Notes: a model not told the origin generated them from the sequence alone. A DNA stretch of 64,000 nt from Paracoccus pantotrophus (GCF_008824185.1 NZ_CP044426.1:1682501-1746500); one strand, 5' to 3'. Positions 8,597 to 17,628 are shown, numbered from the stretch's first letter. Translations and numbers: made by a program.

Positions 8597-9721
8597 TCAG
8601 CCGTCCGGCCCCTGCCCCGCCGGCGTGGCGATTTCCGGCTGCGGCGCCGTCGCCGGCCGGGCCGCCGCATCCTTTGCCTTGGGCCTGGCCCGGACCAGCC
8701 GGCGATGCGGGCGCGGCGGCGCGGCCTCGGCCAGCGCCCCGGCCAGCAGCGCCGGGCCGGTATAGGGCCGCGGCACGGAAGGGTGCAGCATCTCGGACGG
8801 ATCGGCCCCGGCAAGGCGCGGCGCGCGCGCCAGGAAGGCCTTGCCCCAGTTGCGCCACGACCCGACCGAGGGCGCGGTGGCGTCGCAGGCGAAATGCGCA
8901 CGCCAGCCATCCGGCAGCGGCAGGCCAAAGGCCTCGGCCCGCGACATCATCCAGACCAGCGGGATATTGGCCAGCGGCCGGGCATATTCCAGCCCCGAAA
9001 GCTGGCCACCCACATCCGGGTGGCAGCCGCGAAACCACATCTGCTCGATCCGGCCGGGGGCCGAGGCGCTGTCCCAGATCAGCGGCTGGAAGGCCGCCCG
9101 CGTCTCGTCCAGCGCCAGCGCCTGCACGCCACGCTCGACATGCGCGCCCAGATGCGCGTCGTGAAAGCGAAAGCGCGGCTCGGTCAGCATCCACAAAAGC
9201 GGCAACCGGATCCCCAGCGCCATCACCGTGTCAAAGACCCCGATCATGCGGATCGGCACGACCGGGTGGCACAGCGCGGGATCCAGCCGGCCGACCATGC
9301 GGTCGCGGCCCTGCCGGTAAAGCTGCCAGGCCTGCTGGACGTTGCGGCGCGTGGCATGGGCATGGGTCAGCAACCCCACCCGCCCGATCATGCCGGCAAG
9401 CGAGCGCGCGGCAAAGGCGCCACGGGAATAGCCAAAGAAGAACAAGGGATTGCCCGGCCGCCATTCGCGGGCAAGCCAGGCATAGGCACCGCAGATATGC
9501 CGCTCCAGCGCCGAGCCCATGGCCAGTTCCGGCAAGGTGCGCCAGGCCTCCCATTGCTGGCCGGGGGCGTAATGCACCGCAAGCGGCACCGGCAGCGCCC
9601 CGCATTCGCCCGACAGCAGGGCGTGGATGCGGGCGATGGACGACCTTCGCCCCTCGGTCAGCGAGGCGAAGGTGCCATCCATCAGGACAACCTGGCATAT
9701 CGGCGGGCGGGATGATTCCAT
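8597..9721 (-). CDS. DUF2235 alpha/beta-hydrolase-fold protein
   Basis: A 374-residue protein of the DUF2235 family (Tle1-like phospholipase fold). Visible are the N-terminal LMDGTFASL segment, the nucleophile elbow GYSRGAFAAR (Ser around residue 97) and IGVFDTVMALG, with a His-rich WFRGCHPDVGGQ segment supplying the probable catalytic His and Asp. The C-terminal 60 residues are Pro/Ala/Arg-rich and low in complexity. Some members are type VI effectors, but no vgr, paar or immunity-like gene is adjacent, so a housekeeping lipase or esterase role is just as likely. Confidence 0.82.
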   Translation of the reverse strand: MESSRPPICQVVLMDGTFASLTEGRRSSIARIHALLSGECGALPVPLAVHYAPGQQWEAWRTLPELAMGSALERHICGAYAWLAREWRPGNPLFFFGYSRGAFAARSLAGMIGRVGLLTHAHATRRNVQQAWQLYRQGRDRMVGRLDPALCHPVVPIRMIGVFDTVMALGIRLPLLWMLTEPRFRFHDAHLGAHVERGVQALALDETRAAFQPLIWDSASAPGRIEQMWFRGCHPDVGGQLSGLEYARPLANIPLVWMMSRAEAFGLPLPDGWRAHFACDATAPSVGSWRNWGKAFLARAPRLAGADPSEMLHPSVPRPYTGPALLAGALAEAAPPRPHRRLVRARPKAKDAAARPATAPQPEIATPAGQGPDG

Positions 9722-9762
9722 GGTCCGACGCTAGCATGGAAACGCGAAGCGTCGATTAATCC

Positions 9763-10920
9763 CTATTCAAGCGCGTTCACGGTCAGGTGTGCCATCAACC
9801 CGAAGCCGTTGAAGCGGGTGTTGGTGACGGTCGAATAGGCGCCGGCACCGTGGAAGACGACATAGTCGCCCTCCTGGATATTGGCCGGCAGGGACAGCTC
9901 GCCCGGCAGCCGGTCCACCGAATCGCAGGTCGGGCCGAAGATGATGCGCGGCATCGGCTCTTCCTCGCGCGCCGTGCCCTCGGGCGTCAGCACCTGCAGC
10001 CGGTCGAGATTGCCGACGATGGGCAGTTCGAACAGCCCGCCATAGACGCCGTCGTTCAGGAACACGTTCTGGCCGTCGCGCACCGCCTTGACGCGGGTGA
10101 TCAGCGAAAAGGCGTCGGCGCAAAGCCCGCGGCCGGGCTCGCAGACCAGCTGCGGCGCATCGGTGCCGAAGGCCTCGTCGGTCACGCGGCGGATCAGGCC
10201 GAAGATCGCGGCCAGGTCCGGCTCGACCCCGGTCACGCGATGCGAGGGGAAGCCGCCGCCCACGTTCAGCCGCCGCGCCCTGACGCCGGCCATGGCGCAG
10301 ATCTCGGCCGCGGTGGTGATATAGCTTTCCCAGGCATGCGGATCGACGCATTGCGTGCCCGGATGGAAGGTCAGCGAGGGGATATAGCCGCGCTCCGCCA
10401 CCGCGCGCAGCAGCTCGGCCGCCAGTTCCGGCGTGGCGCCGAACTTCGAGCCGAAATCATAGGCCGCGCCCAGCACCGGCAGCTTGAAGCGCGGCGAGAT
10501 CTCGCAATGCTCGGCCGGCACGCGGGCGAAAAGCTTGTCCAGCTCCGAGCGGCTGTCCACCGACCAGGCCTTGATCCCCGCCTCGACGGCATGGGCGATC
10601 TCGGCCTGCGAGCGCACGGGGTTGTGGTAATGGCGCGCCGCATCCGGGGCCAGCCGGCCGATCAGGTCGATCTCATAGGGCGAGGCCACGTCGAAGCCCT
10701 TGATCCCGGCCGCCGAAAGCGTGCGGATCACCGCCTCGTCCGGGTTCGACTTGACCGCATAGGTGACGAGGCCGGGAAAGCCCTGCAGGAACCGCTGGGC
10801 GGTGGCGCTCAGGACCGAGGGGGCAAAGACCATCACCGGATTTTCCGGCGCCAGCCTGCGGATGATCTCGGCGGGATTGTTCCAGACGGTCTTGGGGCCG
10901 CGGCCCTCGGTCAGTCCCAT
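9763..10920 (-). CDS. Type III PLP-dependent ornithine/lysine decarboxylase
   Basis: A fold-type III (alanine-racemase-like) decarboxylase of 385 residues making putrescine or cadaverine. Lys57 in TYAVKSNPD is the PLP-binding lysine. Conserved further segments are LTFHPGTQC, LNVGGGFPSH, VCEPGRGLCA (phosphate contact) and GPTCDSVDRL, whose Cys-Asp pair matches the substrate residues of eukaryotic-type ODC. The second of two close ATGs (MGLTEG) is chosen because AGGAAGG lies 8 nt before it. An Lrp-type regulator is divergent and may control it. Ornithine versus lysine preference cannot be read from sequence by eye. Confidence 0.9.
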   Translation of the reverse strand: MGLTEGRGPKTVWNNPAEIIRRLAPENPVMVFAPSVLSATAQRFLQGFPGLVTYAVKSNPDEAVIRTLSAAGIKGFDVASPYEIDLIGRLAPDAARHYHNPVRSQAEIAHAVEAGIKAWSVDSRSELDKLFARVPAEHCEISPRFKLPVLGAAYDFGSKFGATPELAAELLRAVAERGYIPSLTFHPGTQCVDPHAWESYITTAAEICAMAGVRARRLNVGGGFPSHRVTGVEPDLAAIFGLIRRVTDEAFGTDAPQLVCEPGRGLCADAFSLITRVKAVRDGQNVFLNDGVYGGLFELPIVGNLDRLQVLTPEGTAREEEPMPRIIFGPTCDSVDRLPGELSLPANIQEGDYVVFHGAGAYSTVTNTRFNGFGLMAHLTVNALE

Positions 10921-11060
10921 CGGCATGTCCTTCCTGTGCGCGTGTGGGGGTGCAAACAAGTCTGCGCCCTATGGGTTCCGATTGCTGCAATGAAAAGGGT
11001 GGAAATGGGCCGCGACTTCGTTAATATGCCAAAAGCTTCGGCAAATCGACAGGTGGGCGG

Positions 11061-11492
11061 GTGGACGAACTTGATCGCGGGATTCTGGCCCATCTGGCGC
11101 AGGACGCACGCATGTCCGTGGCGGTTCTGGCGCGGCGGCTCAAGGTGGCGCGGTCCACCGTGCAGGCGCGGCTGGAGCGGCTGGAAACCTCGGGCGCCAT
11201 CGCGGGTTACACGCTGCGGCTGGGCGATTCCGCGCGCGAGCATCGCATCCGCGCCACCTGCCTGCTGACCATCGAGCCGCGCGCCCAGGCGGCGATCCTG
11301 GCCCGGCTGCGCAGCCTGCCCGAGGTCGAGCGCATCCATACCACCAGCGGCCGCGTCGATCTTTTGCTGCAACTGGCCGCCATATCGACCAGCCAGCTTG
11401 ACGATGTGCTGGATCAGATCGGCGGTTTGACCGGCGTCCGCTCCAGCGAGAGCCTGATTCACCTGTCCACCAAGCTGGATCGCGCCGCCTGA
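11061..11492 (+). CDS. Lrp/AsnC-family transcriptional regulator
   Basis: A 143-residue regulator with an N-terminal winged helix (LDRGILAHLAQDARMSVAVLARRL, then the recognition helix ARSTVQARLERLE) and a RAM-type ligand domain (about 60-140). It begins with GTG after AGGTGG. It is divergent from the decarboxylase gene, so control of amino-acid decarboxylation is a reasonable guess. Its last 34 nt overlap the end of rsmD tail-to-tail. Confidence 0.9.
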   Translation: MDELDRGILAHLAQDARMSVAVLARRLKVARSTVQARLERLETSGAIAGYTLRLGDSAREHRIRATCLLTIEPRAQAAILARLRSLPEVERIHTTSGRVDLLLQLAAISTSQLDDVLDQIGGLTGVRSSESLIHLSTKLDRAA

Positions 11493-12055
11493 TCGTGTCC
11501 CCTGCGCAACAATGTGACAATCGTGTCGCCGTATTTGCGCTGATCGATGCGTTCCAGCCCGGCGACCGGTCCGGGCGGGGCCGATTCCTCCCAGACCACC
11601 ATGCCGCCCGGCGCGATCCAGCCGCCGGCCAGCGCCGATTCCAGCGCCCGCTCGCCCAGGCCCTTGCCATAGGGCGGGTCCAGGAAGACCAGCCCATAGG
11701 GCGCGCCGCGATTCTCGCCCAGCCTTGTCGCGTCGCGGCGCCAGACATCGGTCACGCCCATGGCGCGGGCCTTGTCGATATTGGCGCGCAACAGCGCCCG
11801 CGCCGCCACGCCGTCATCGACGAAGGCCACGCGGGCGGCACCGCGCGACAATGCTTCCAGCCCCAGCGCGCCGGTGCCGGCGAACAGGTCCAAGACCCGC
11901 GCACCGGGGATCGGATTGCCATGCGTGCCGTTGATCAGCAGGTTGAAGACCGACTCGCGCACCCGGTCGGTGGTCGGGCGCAGATGCGCCGCCGGATCGC
12001 CGGCCCCGATCTCGGCCAGTTTCAGCCCGCGCAGGGTGCCGCCGACGATTCTCAT
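11459..12055 (-). CDS. rsmD: 16S rRNA (guanine(966)-N2)-methyltransferase
   Basis: A 198-residue SAM-dependent rRNA methylase. The start motif MRIVGGTLRGLKL, the region HLRPTTDRVRESVFNLL, SAM motif I VLDLFAGTGALGLEALSRGA and the catalytic LVFLDPPYGKG are all diagnostic of RsmD. The ATG overlaps the stop of the upstream flavoprotein gene by 4 nt. Its 3' end overlaps the convergent Lrp-type gene by 34 nt. Confidence 0.95.
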   Translation of the reverse strand: MRIVGGTLRGLKLAEIGAGDPAAHLRPTTDRVRESVFNLLINGTHGNPIPGARVLDLFAGTGALGLEALSRGAARVAFVDDGVAARALLRANIDKARAMGVTDVWRRDATRLGENRGAPYGLVFLDPPYGKGLGERALESALAGGWIAPGGMVVWEESAPPGPVAGLERIDQRKYGDTIVTLLRRGHDQAARSSLVDR

Positions 12056-13248
12056 GCCATCAGCGCCTTCAGCTCGGTGGCCTCGGCCACCGCCTCGGGC
12101 TCGGGCGAGCGGCCGGCCTCGATCAGCCGCTTGCCGATCATATAGGCGCGGGCATCGTTCAGCGCGTCCACGGCGATCAGCCGGCCGCCCCTGAAATACC
12201 AGACCGAGCCGCCATTCGCCGCCGGCCGCGTCACCACCCGGTCGTAACCCAGGTTCAGCCCGGCGATCTGCAGTTTCGCATCGAACTGGTCCGACCAGAA
12301 CCAGGGCTTGGGCACATAGGGGGCATCGGCGCCCAGCATGTTCGCCGCCACCGCCTCGGCCATGTCGATGGCATTGCCGACGCTTTCCAGCCGCAGCCGC
12401 CCCCCCGCTGCCGGAAAGCTGGCGCAATCGCCCGCCGCCCAGATCGACGGGTCCGAGCTGCGGCCAAGCGCATCCACGGCGATGCCGTTGTCGATGGCCA
12501 GCCCCGCCGCCTCGGCCAGCGCGGTTTCGGGCGCGATGCCGATGCCGCAGATCACCAGATCGGCCGACAGGCGGCGGCCGTCGGCCAGTTCCACCCCATC
12601 GGCAGCCGTGTCGCCGGTGATACGGGCAATGCCGGTGCCCTCGACGATCTCGACGCCATGGGCGCGGTGCAGGGCGCGGATCATGTCCGCGGTCTCGGGC
12701 GCGGCGACACGGCCCAGGATGCGCGGCGCCGCCTCGACCAGCGCGACCTCCAGCCCCAGCTTGCGGGCCACCGCTGCGGCCTCCAGCCCGATATAGCCGC
12801 CGCCGATCACCACCAGACGGCGCCCGGCCACCAGCGCCGGCCTGAGGCCCGCGATGTCGGCCAGGTTGCGCACCACATGCACGCCGGGCAGGTCGCCGCC
12901 CATCGCGGCCGGCAGGCGGCGCGGACTCGCGCCCAAAGTCAGGGCAAGCTGGTCATAGGGATATTCGCCGCGCTCCGTCGCCACCACGCGGCGGGCGCGG
13001 TCGATCCGGACCGCACGCTCGCCCAGGTGCAGGGCGATGCCCTGTTCGTCCCACCAGTCCGGGGCGCGCAGCGTCAGCCGGTCCAGCCCCATCTCGCCCA
13101 GCAGATAGGCCTTGGACAAGGGCGGGCGCTGATAGGGGGCAGCCGGCTCGTCGCCGATGAGGGCGATGCCGCCCCCATGCCCCAGCGCGCGCAGTTTCGC
13201 CGCCAGAGAGGCCGCCGCCTGCCCCGCGCCAAGGATCACGATGTTCAT
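12052..13248 (-). CDS. FAD/NAD-dependent ferredoxin reductase-like oxidoreductase
   Basis: A 398-residue flavoprotein of the BphA4/rhodocoxin/putidaredoxin reductase class. It has an N-terminal FAD motif (ILGAGQAAASLAAKL), PYQRPPLSKAYL, a central NAD-binding motif (VVIGGGYIGLEAAAVA), the IWAAGDCA segment and the C-terminal reductase domain (KPWFWSDQFDAKLQIAGLN). Such enzymes pass electrons from NADH to a ferredoxin, usually for a monooxygenase or dioxygenase. No ferredoxin or oxygenase gene is adjacent, so the partner is unknown. It is coupled to rsmD by a 4-nt overlap. Confidence 0.9.
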   Translation of the reverse strand: MNIVILGAGQAAASLAAKLRALGHGGGIALIGDEPAAPYQRPPLSKAYLLGEMGLDRLTLRAPDWWDEQGIALHLGERAVRIDRARRVVATERGEYPYDQLALTLGASPRRLPAAMGGDLPGVHVVRNLADIAGLRPALVAGRRLVVIGGGYIGLEAAAVARKLGLEVALVEAAPRILGRVAAPETADMIRALHRAHGVEIVEGTGIARITGDTAADGVELADGRRLSADLVICGIGIAPETALAEAAGLAIDNGIAVDALGRSSDPSIWAAGDCASFPAAGGRLRLESVGNAIDMAEAVAANMLGADAPYVPKPWFWSDQFDAKLQIAGLNLGYDRVVTRPAANGGSVWYFRGGRLIAVDALNDARAYMIGKRLIEAGRSPEPEAVAEATELKALMA

Positions 13249-13327
13249 TCTTCGCCCTCGCTGGTTTGCCCGCGGCGCAGAGCCTATAGTTGCGCCCGGA
13301 ACGATGCAATTGACGGAGGAACCGCGC

Positions 13328-13810
13328 ATGTCCATCGCAAAAGGCGACAAGCTGCCCGAAGGCAAGCTGCTGAAACTGGGCGCCAATGGCCCCGAGGAAG
13401 TGGCCGCCGCCGACCTGGCCCAGGGCCTCGTGGCGATCTTTGCCGTGCCGGGCGCCTATACGCCGACCTGCACCAACGCCCATATGCCCAGCTTCGTGAA
13501 AAGCGCCGGCAATTTCCGCGACAAGGGCGTCTCGCGCCTGGTCTGCATCACGGTGAACGACCCCTTCGTGGCCGGCAAATGGGCCGCGGATACCGGCGCG
13601 ACCGATGCCGGAATCGAGGTGCTGGCCGATGCCGACGGCAGCTTCACCAAGGCGCTGGGGATGAACATCCAGGGTGCAGGCTGGATCAACGGCCGCTCGA
13701 AACGCTATGCCATGCTGGTCAACGACGGCACGATCGAAGAGCTTCAGGTCGAAGAAGCGCCCAGCGCCTGCTCGGTTTCCTCGGGCGAATCACTGCTGGA
13801 ACTGGTCTGA
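13328..13810 (+). CDS. Peroxiredoxin (Prx5 type)
   Basis: A 160-residue thiol peroxidase of the Prx5 group reducing H2O2 and organic peroxides. The active-site loop PGAYTPTCTNAHMPSF holds the peroxidatic Cys. A later Cys in APSACSVSS near the C-terminus could act as the resolving Cys. A strong site GACGGAGG lies upstream of the ATG. The gene is divergent from the flavoprotein, and its 3' end overlaps the convergent HxlR gene by 67 nt. Confidence 0.93.
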   Translation: MSIAKGDKLPEGKLLKLGANGPEEVAAADLAQGLVAIFAVPGAYTPTCTNAHMPSFVKSAGNFRDKGVSRLVCITVNDPFVAGKWAADTGATDAGIEVLADADGSFTKALGMNIQGAGWINGRSKRYAMLVNDGTIEELQVEEAPSACSVSSGESLLELV

Positions 13811-14457
13811 GGCGCCAGGCGGAACAGCGCCGTGAACTGCTGCGCGGCGCTGCGGTCGCCGCGCAGCCCGATCAGCCCGGCCGAGGCCAGCGCCACCGGC
13901 CCCGGCCCATAGACCGCCGCCGCCAGCGCATTGCCCGAACCCTCCAGCACGAAATCCGCCGCCGGCACCCGCGCCGCCCGGACCAGCGGCAACCCGTCCG
14001 CCGAAAGCGCGACCTCGAACCCCTCCTTGCCCGAGACGAAGCCGGCGCGCAGCGGTGATCCGGCAGCAGCCGCGCTGTCCACCGTGGCCGAGATCGAGAT
14101 CATCAGCGCGGAAATGCTGATGAATTTGCGCGGATCGTGCCCCGGCATCACCAGCGCCCAGCGGCACAGCTCGCGCAGCAGCGGATGCAGCGCCCGGCCG
14201 GCCTCGGTCAGCGCATAGACCCCCAGCACATCGTCATGCGCCACCACCCCCGCCTGCACCAGCTGGTTCAGGCGCTGGGTCAGCACGCTGGCCGTGACGC
14301 CGGGCAGCCCGGCGCGGATCATCTGGAACCGCTTGGGTGCGAACATCAGTTCGCGCACCACCAGCAGCGCCCAGCGGTCGCCGATGAAATTCAACGCATG
14401 GGCGCCAAGGCACCCTTCCTCGTAGCGCAGTCGCGAGATCTTGCCAGTGTTAGTCAT
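13744..14457 (-). CDS. HxlR-type winged-helix regulator with C-terminal extension
   Basis: A 237-residue regulator. Residues about 15-105 are an HxlR domain (CLGAHALNFIGDRWALLVVREL, FAPKRFQMIRAGLPGVTASVLTQRL, LTEAGRALHPLLREL). Residues about 120-225 are an extra C-terminal region resembling the SCP2-like effector part found in some alphaproteobacterial HxlR proteins. It reads away from the DUF1428-VOC-YceI-GST operon, with a clear dyad in between, so it probably controls that operon and itself. No ribosome site is evident before the ATG, and the message may be leaderless. Confidence 0.85.
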   Translation of the reverse strand: MTNTGKISRLRYEEGCLGAHALNFIGDRWALLVVRELMFAPKRFQMIRAGLPGVTASVLTQRLNQLVQAGVVAHDDVLGVYALTEAGRALHPLLRELCRWALVMPGHDPRKFISISALMISISATVDSAAAAGSPLRAGFVSGKEGFEVALSADGLPLVRAARVPAADFVLEGSGNALAAAVYGPGPVALASAGLIGLRGDRSAAQQFTALFRLAPQTSSSSDSPEETEQALGASST

Positions 14458-14470
14458 GTTTCAATATTAA

Positions 14471-14495
14471 CAGTTGCTTTTTAATACTGCAACTG
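14471..14495. promoter_or_regulatory. Candidate HxlR operator dyad
   Basis: A perfect 7-bp inverted repeat, CAGTTGC at 14471..14477 and GCAACTG at 14489..14495, with an AT-rich 11-nt spacer (TTTTTAATACT). It sits in the 88-nt divergent region between the HxlR regulator and the DUF1428 gene, where an operator for both would be expected. Confidence 0.5.
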
Positions 14496-14545
14496 CCAAC
14501 CTGCGACTCATTGGCGCATCTTGCGCCCGATGAGGAGGAAGAGAG

Positions 14546-14902
14546 ATGACCTACTACTCCGGTTTCCTGCTGCCGGTTCCGACGGCGAACAAGCAGAAAT
14601 ACATCGACATGGCCCAGGGGGCCTGGTCCATGTTCAAGCGCTATGGCGCGCTGCGCATGGTAGAGGCCTGGGGCGTGGACGTGCCCCGCGGCAAGGTCAA
14701 CGATTTCTACATGTCCACCCAGGCCAAGGACGACGAGACCGTGGTGTTTTCCTGGATCGAATGGCCGGACAAGGCGACCGCGGATGCGGGCTTTGAAAAG
14801 ATGATGGCCGACCCCGAGATGCAGGGGCCGCCCGAGATGCCCTTCGACGGCATGCGGATGATGTGGGGCGGCTTCGAGCCCATCGTGGACGAGAAAGCCT
14901 GA
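14546..14902 (+). CDS. DUF1428 family protein
   Basis: A 118-residue protein of the DUF1428 family (dimeric ferredoxin-like barrel). The typical N-terminus YYSGFLLPVP, the middle WSMFKRYGALRMVEAWGVDVP and the C-terminal FDGMRMMWGGFEPI are present. Biochemical function is not established. It opens an operon with two-domain VOC, YceI and two glutathione transferases, suggesting a role in detoxification. AGGAGGAAGAG gives a strong ribosome site. Confidence 0.93.
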   Translation: MTYYSGFLLPVPTANKQKYIDMAQGAWSMFKRYGALRMVEAWGVDVPRGKVNDFYMSTQAKDDETVVFSWIEWPDKATADAGFEKMMADPEMQGPPEMPFDGMRMMWGGFEPIVDEKA

Positions 14903-14912
14903 GGGGGCAGCC

Positions 14913-15701
14913 ATGTATCACGGCAAACCCTGCTGGTTCGAGCTCTCCGCCGCCAGGGGCGGGCTCGACGCGGCCGAAAGCTTCTATGGCAAGGTCTTCG
15001 GCTGGACCATCGCGGACTCGGGGATGGAAGGCTTTACCTATCGCCTGGCCAGCCATGGCGGCGACATGGTCGCCGGGCTGATGGAAATGCCCGAGGATTG
15101 CGCCGAGGTGCCGCCCTTTTGGATGGTCTATTTCGACGTGGACGATGCCGATGCCACCGCGGCCAAGATCAAGGCCCTGGGCGGCTCGGTGTTCCGCGAG
15201 CCGGCCGACATTCCCGGTACCGGTCGCTATGCCGTCGTCACCGACCCGCAGGGCGCCACCTTCGGCATCCTGCAACCGGCGCCGATGGACCCGCAGCCTC
15301 CGGTCGAATCCGGGGCCTGGAACCAGGGCAAGGAAAGCCACGGCAACTGGATCGAGCTGATGTCCACCGATCCCGGCGCGGGCTTGGACTTCTATGCCGA
15401 GCTGTTCGGCTGGACCAAGTCCACCGCCATGGACATGGGCGAGATGGGCACCTACCAGCTGTTTTCCTGGCAGGGCACCGATATCGGCGGCATGATGGGG
15501 CTGGGCAATGCGCCGGTGCCGTGCTGGCTGCCCTATTTCGGCGTGAACGGCGTCGATGCCGCCATCGCCCGCATCCGCGAGGGGGGCGGCGAGGTGCTGC
15601 ACGGGCCGATGGAGGTGCCGGGTCCGGCCTTCATCGCGGTGGCGCGCGACCCGCAGGGCGCGCATTTCGCCGTGGTCGGGCCCAAGGACGAAATGTCATG
15701 A
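14913..15701 (+). CDS. Two-domain VOC (glyoxalase/bleomycin-resistance) protein
   Basis: A 262-residue protein with two VOC modules, about 5-125 and 135-260, each starting WFELSAARGGLDAAESFY-like or WIELMSTDPGAGLDFY and each ending in an ARDPQG/VTDPQG strand. This layout is that of the CFP-30/hydroxylase-like VOC family, metal-dependent or binding proteins of broad function. It lies 10 nt after the DUF1428 gene and its stop overlaps the next start by 4 nt (ATGA). Confidence 0.9.
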   Translation: MYHGKPCWFELSAARGGLDAAESFYGKVFGWTIADSGMEGFTYRLASHGGDMVAGLMEMPEDCAEVPPFWMVYFDVDDADATAAKIKALGGSVFREPADIPGTGRYAVVTDPQGATFGILQPAPMDPQPPVESGAWNQGKESHGNWIELMSTDPGAGLDFYAELFGWTKSTAMDMGEMGTYQLFSWQGTDIGGMMGLGNAPVPCWLPYFGVNGVDAAIARIREGGGEVLHGPMEVPGPAFIAVARDPQGAHFAVVGPKDEMS

Positions 15702-16333
15702 TCCGCGCATCCCTGATCGCGCTCGCCCTCTGGGCCGCACCCGCTGCGGCCCAGGAGGTGACGCCGGAGAGCATCCCCCGCGGCCAGCAGGACTATCACG
15801 CCGCAGCCGCCGGGGCCTATCGCCTGGACCCGACGCATTCGGCGGTGCAGGCCCGCGTGCCGCATATGGGCTTTTCGGTCAGCGTCTTCCGCTTCGGCAC
15901 CGTCTCGGGCCAGCTCGACTGGAACCCGGACGACCCGGCGCAAAGCCGGCTGGAAGCCGAGGTCGAGATCGCCTCGGTCATGACCCCGGTCCAGGGCTTT
16001 GCCGAGATCCTGACCGGCCCGGACTATCTGGACAGCGCGACGAACCCCACCGCACGCTTCATCGCCGACAGCTTCAGCGCGGAGAGCCCGACCAAGGGCA
16101 AGGTCTCGGGCCAGCTGACGCTGCTGGGCAAGACCCAGCCCGCGACATTCGAGGTGACGCTGATCGGCGCGGGCAAGGGCTATACCGGCGACGAATCCGG
16201 CAACCCGATCATCCGCGACCTGATCGGGCTGCATGCCCGGACCGATATCGACCCGCAGGCCCATGGCATGAACGAATTCTTCACCGATCCGATCACCATC
16301 GAAATCGACGCCGAGTTCGCCCGGCAGGAGTAA
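15698..16333 (+). CDS. YceI-family periplasmic lipid-binding protein
   Basis: A 211-residue exported protein with a signal peptide (MIRASLIALALWAAPAAA, cleavage likely after AQ). The YceI lipocalin-like fold is recognised from YRLDPTHSAVQARVPHMGFS, the variant of the usual DxxHS opening, and VSGQLTLLGKTQPATFEV. Family members bind isoprenoid-type ligands such as polyprenyl quinones. Translation is probably coupled to the VOC gene through a 4-nt overlap. Confidence 0.92.
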   Translation: MIRASLIALALWAAPAAAQEVTPESIPRGQQDYHAAAAGAYRLDPTHSAVQARVPHMGFSVSVFRFGTVSGQLDWNPDDPAQSRLEAEVEIASVMTPVQGFAEILTGPDYLDSATNPTARFIADSFSAESPTKGKVSGQLTLLGKTQPATFEVTLIGAGKGYTGDESGNPIIRDLIGLHARTDIDPQAHGMNEFFTDPITIEIDAEFARQE

Positions 16334-16336
16334 GCC

Positions 16337-16969
16337 ATGACATTCGTGATCACCACCTATGACTGGGTGTCGCCCTTTGCCGTCGGCTATGTCCGCGACC
16401 TGCGCATCCGCTGGGCCTGCGAGGAAGCCGGCCTGCCCTATCAGATCGAGACCACCAGCGTACGCGAAAAGACCCCGCAGCATTTCGCCCGCCAGCCCTT
16501 CGGGCAGGTGCCGATCCTGCGCGACGGCGAACTGTCGCTGTTCGAGAGCGGCGCGATCCTGCTTTACCTGGGCGAACGCTCCGAGGCGCTGATGCCGCGC
16601 GAGGCCGCCGCGCGGGCCGAAACGCAGCAATGGCTGGTCGCCGCGCTCAACAGCCTTGAACCGGCGGTGATGGCCATGGCGCTGGCGCGGATCTTCGACC
16701 AGGATGCAAGGGCCGAGGAACTGGCCCTGCCCCGCCTGCACGAGCGTCTGGGGCAGCTGGTCCCGGTACTGGAAGGGCGGGACTTCATCGCCGCCGGCCG
16801 CTTCACCGTCGCCGACCTCCTGCTGGCCGATGTGCTGCGCGTGGTGGACAGCGTGGGCGAACTGGCGGCCCATCCGGTGCTTTCCGCCTACATGAACCGC
16901 ATCACCGCCCGCCCGGCCTTCCAGCGCGCCCATGCCGCGCAGGTCGCGCATTTCGCGCAGGCCGCGTGA
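16337..16969 (+). CDS. Glutathione S-transferase family protein
   Basis: A 210-residue GST. The thioredoxin-like N-terminal half has the cis-Pro segment FGQVPILRDGELSLFESGAILLYL, where the Glu-Ser pair binds the glutathione gamma-glutamyl group. The all-helical C-terminal half holds FTVADLLLADVLRVV. It is one of two adjacent but dissimilar GSTs ending the operon, with a 4-nt overlap into the second. The substrate is unknown. Confidence 0.93.
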   Translation: MTFVITTYDWVSPFAVGYVRDLRIRWACEEAGLPYQIETTSVREKTPQHFARQPFGQVPILRDGELSLFESGAILLYLGERSEALMPREAAARAETQQWLVAALNSLEPAVMAMALARIFDQDARAEELALPRLHERLGQLVPVLEGRDFIAAGRFTVADLLLADVLRVVDSVGELAAHPVLSAYMNRITARPAFQRAHAAQVAHFAQAA

Positions 16970-17628
16970 TGCTGACGCTCTATGGCCACCCGCTGTCCTC
17001 CTATACGCAGAAGGTGCTGATCGCACTTTACGAACTGGGGACGGATTTCGAGTTTCGCCATATCGACCTGGGCGACGAGGGCGACCGGGCGCTGATGCGG
17101 TCGGTCGAGCCGATGGGCCGGATGCCGGCGCTGCGCGAGGGCGATCTGGTGCTGTCGCAAAGCTCGCTGATGATCGAATGGCTGGACCGGCACCATCCCG
17201 GACCGCAGCGCCTGCTGGACCCCGACCCCGACGCCTCGCTGCCGGCGCGGCAATGGGACCGCTTCCTGGATTTCCAGGTCATGCAGATGATGCAGCAGAT
17301 CGTCGATGCCCGCATCTTCATGGCCGAGGGGGCCGAGGAACGGGTCGCGCCCTTCGCCCGCGGCAAGCTGGACCTGGCCTATGCCGCGCTCGACCGCCAT
17401 CTGGACGGGCGCGACTGGATCGCGGGCGGCTTCGGCCTGGCCGATTGCGCCGCCATGCCGGCGCTGTTCTATGCCGGCGCCATCCATCCCTTCGCGGATC
17501 ATCCGCGCCTGACCGGGTATTTCGAGCGGCTGGTGGCGCGGCCCTCGGTCCAGCGGGTGATCGAGGGCGCGCGGCCCTTCTATGGCTGGTTCCCGTTCAA
17601 GGACGGGATCGCGGCGCGGTTTCTCTAG
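16966..17628 (+). CDS. Glutathione S-transferase family protein
   Basis: A 220-residue GST starting LYGHPLSSYTQKVLIALYELG. The N-terminal glutathione site shows EPMGRMPALREGDLVLSQSSLMIEWL, and the helical domain includes WIAGGFGLADCAAMPALFYAG. It overlaps the previous GST by 4 nt (ATGA) and is the last gene of the operon. The low similarity to its neighbour suggests separate recruitment, not tandem duplication. Confidence 0.93.
   Translation: MMLTLYGHPLSSYTQKVLIALYELGTDFEFRHIDLGDEGDRALMRSVEPMGRMPALREGDLVLSQSSLMIEWLDRHHPGPQRLLDPDPDASLPARQWDRFLDFQVMQMMQQIVDARIFMAEGAEERVAPFARGKLDLAYAALDRHLDGRDWIAGGFGLADCAAMPALFYAGAIHPFADHPRLTGYFERLVARPSVQRVIEGARPFYGWFPFKDGIAARFL

Noticed and set aside
8597..9721. 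Type VI secretion effector locus
   Set aside because: The DUF2235 fold fits Tle1-like effectors, but no VgrG, PAAR, Hcp, adaptor or immunity-type gene is near.
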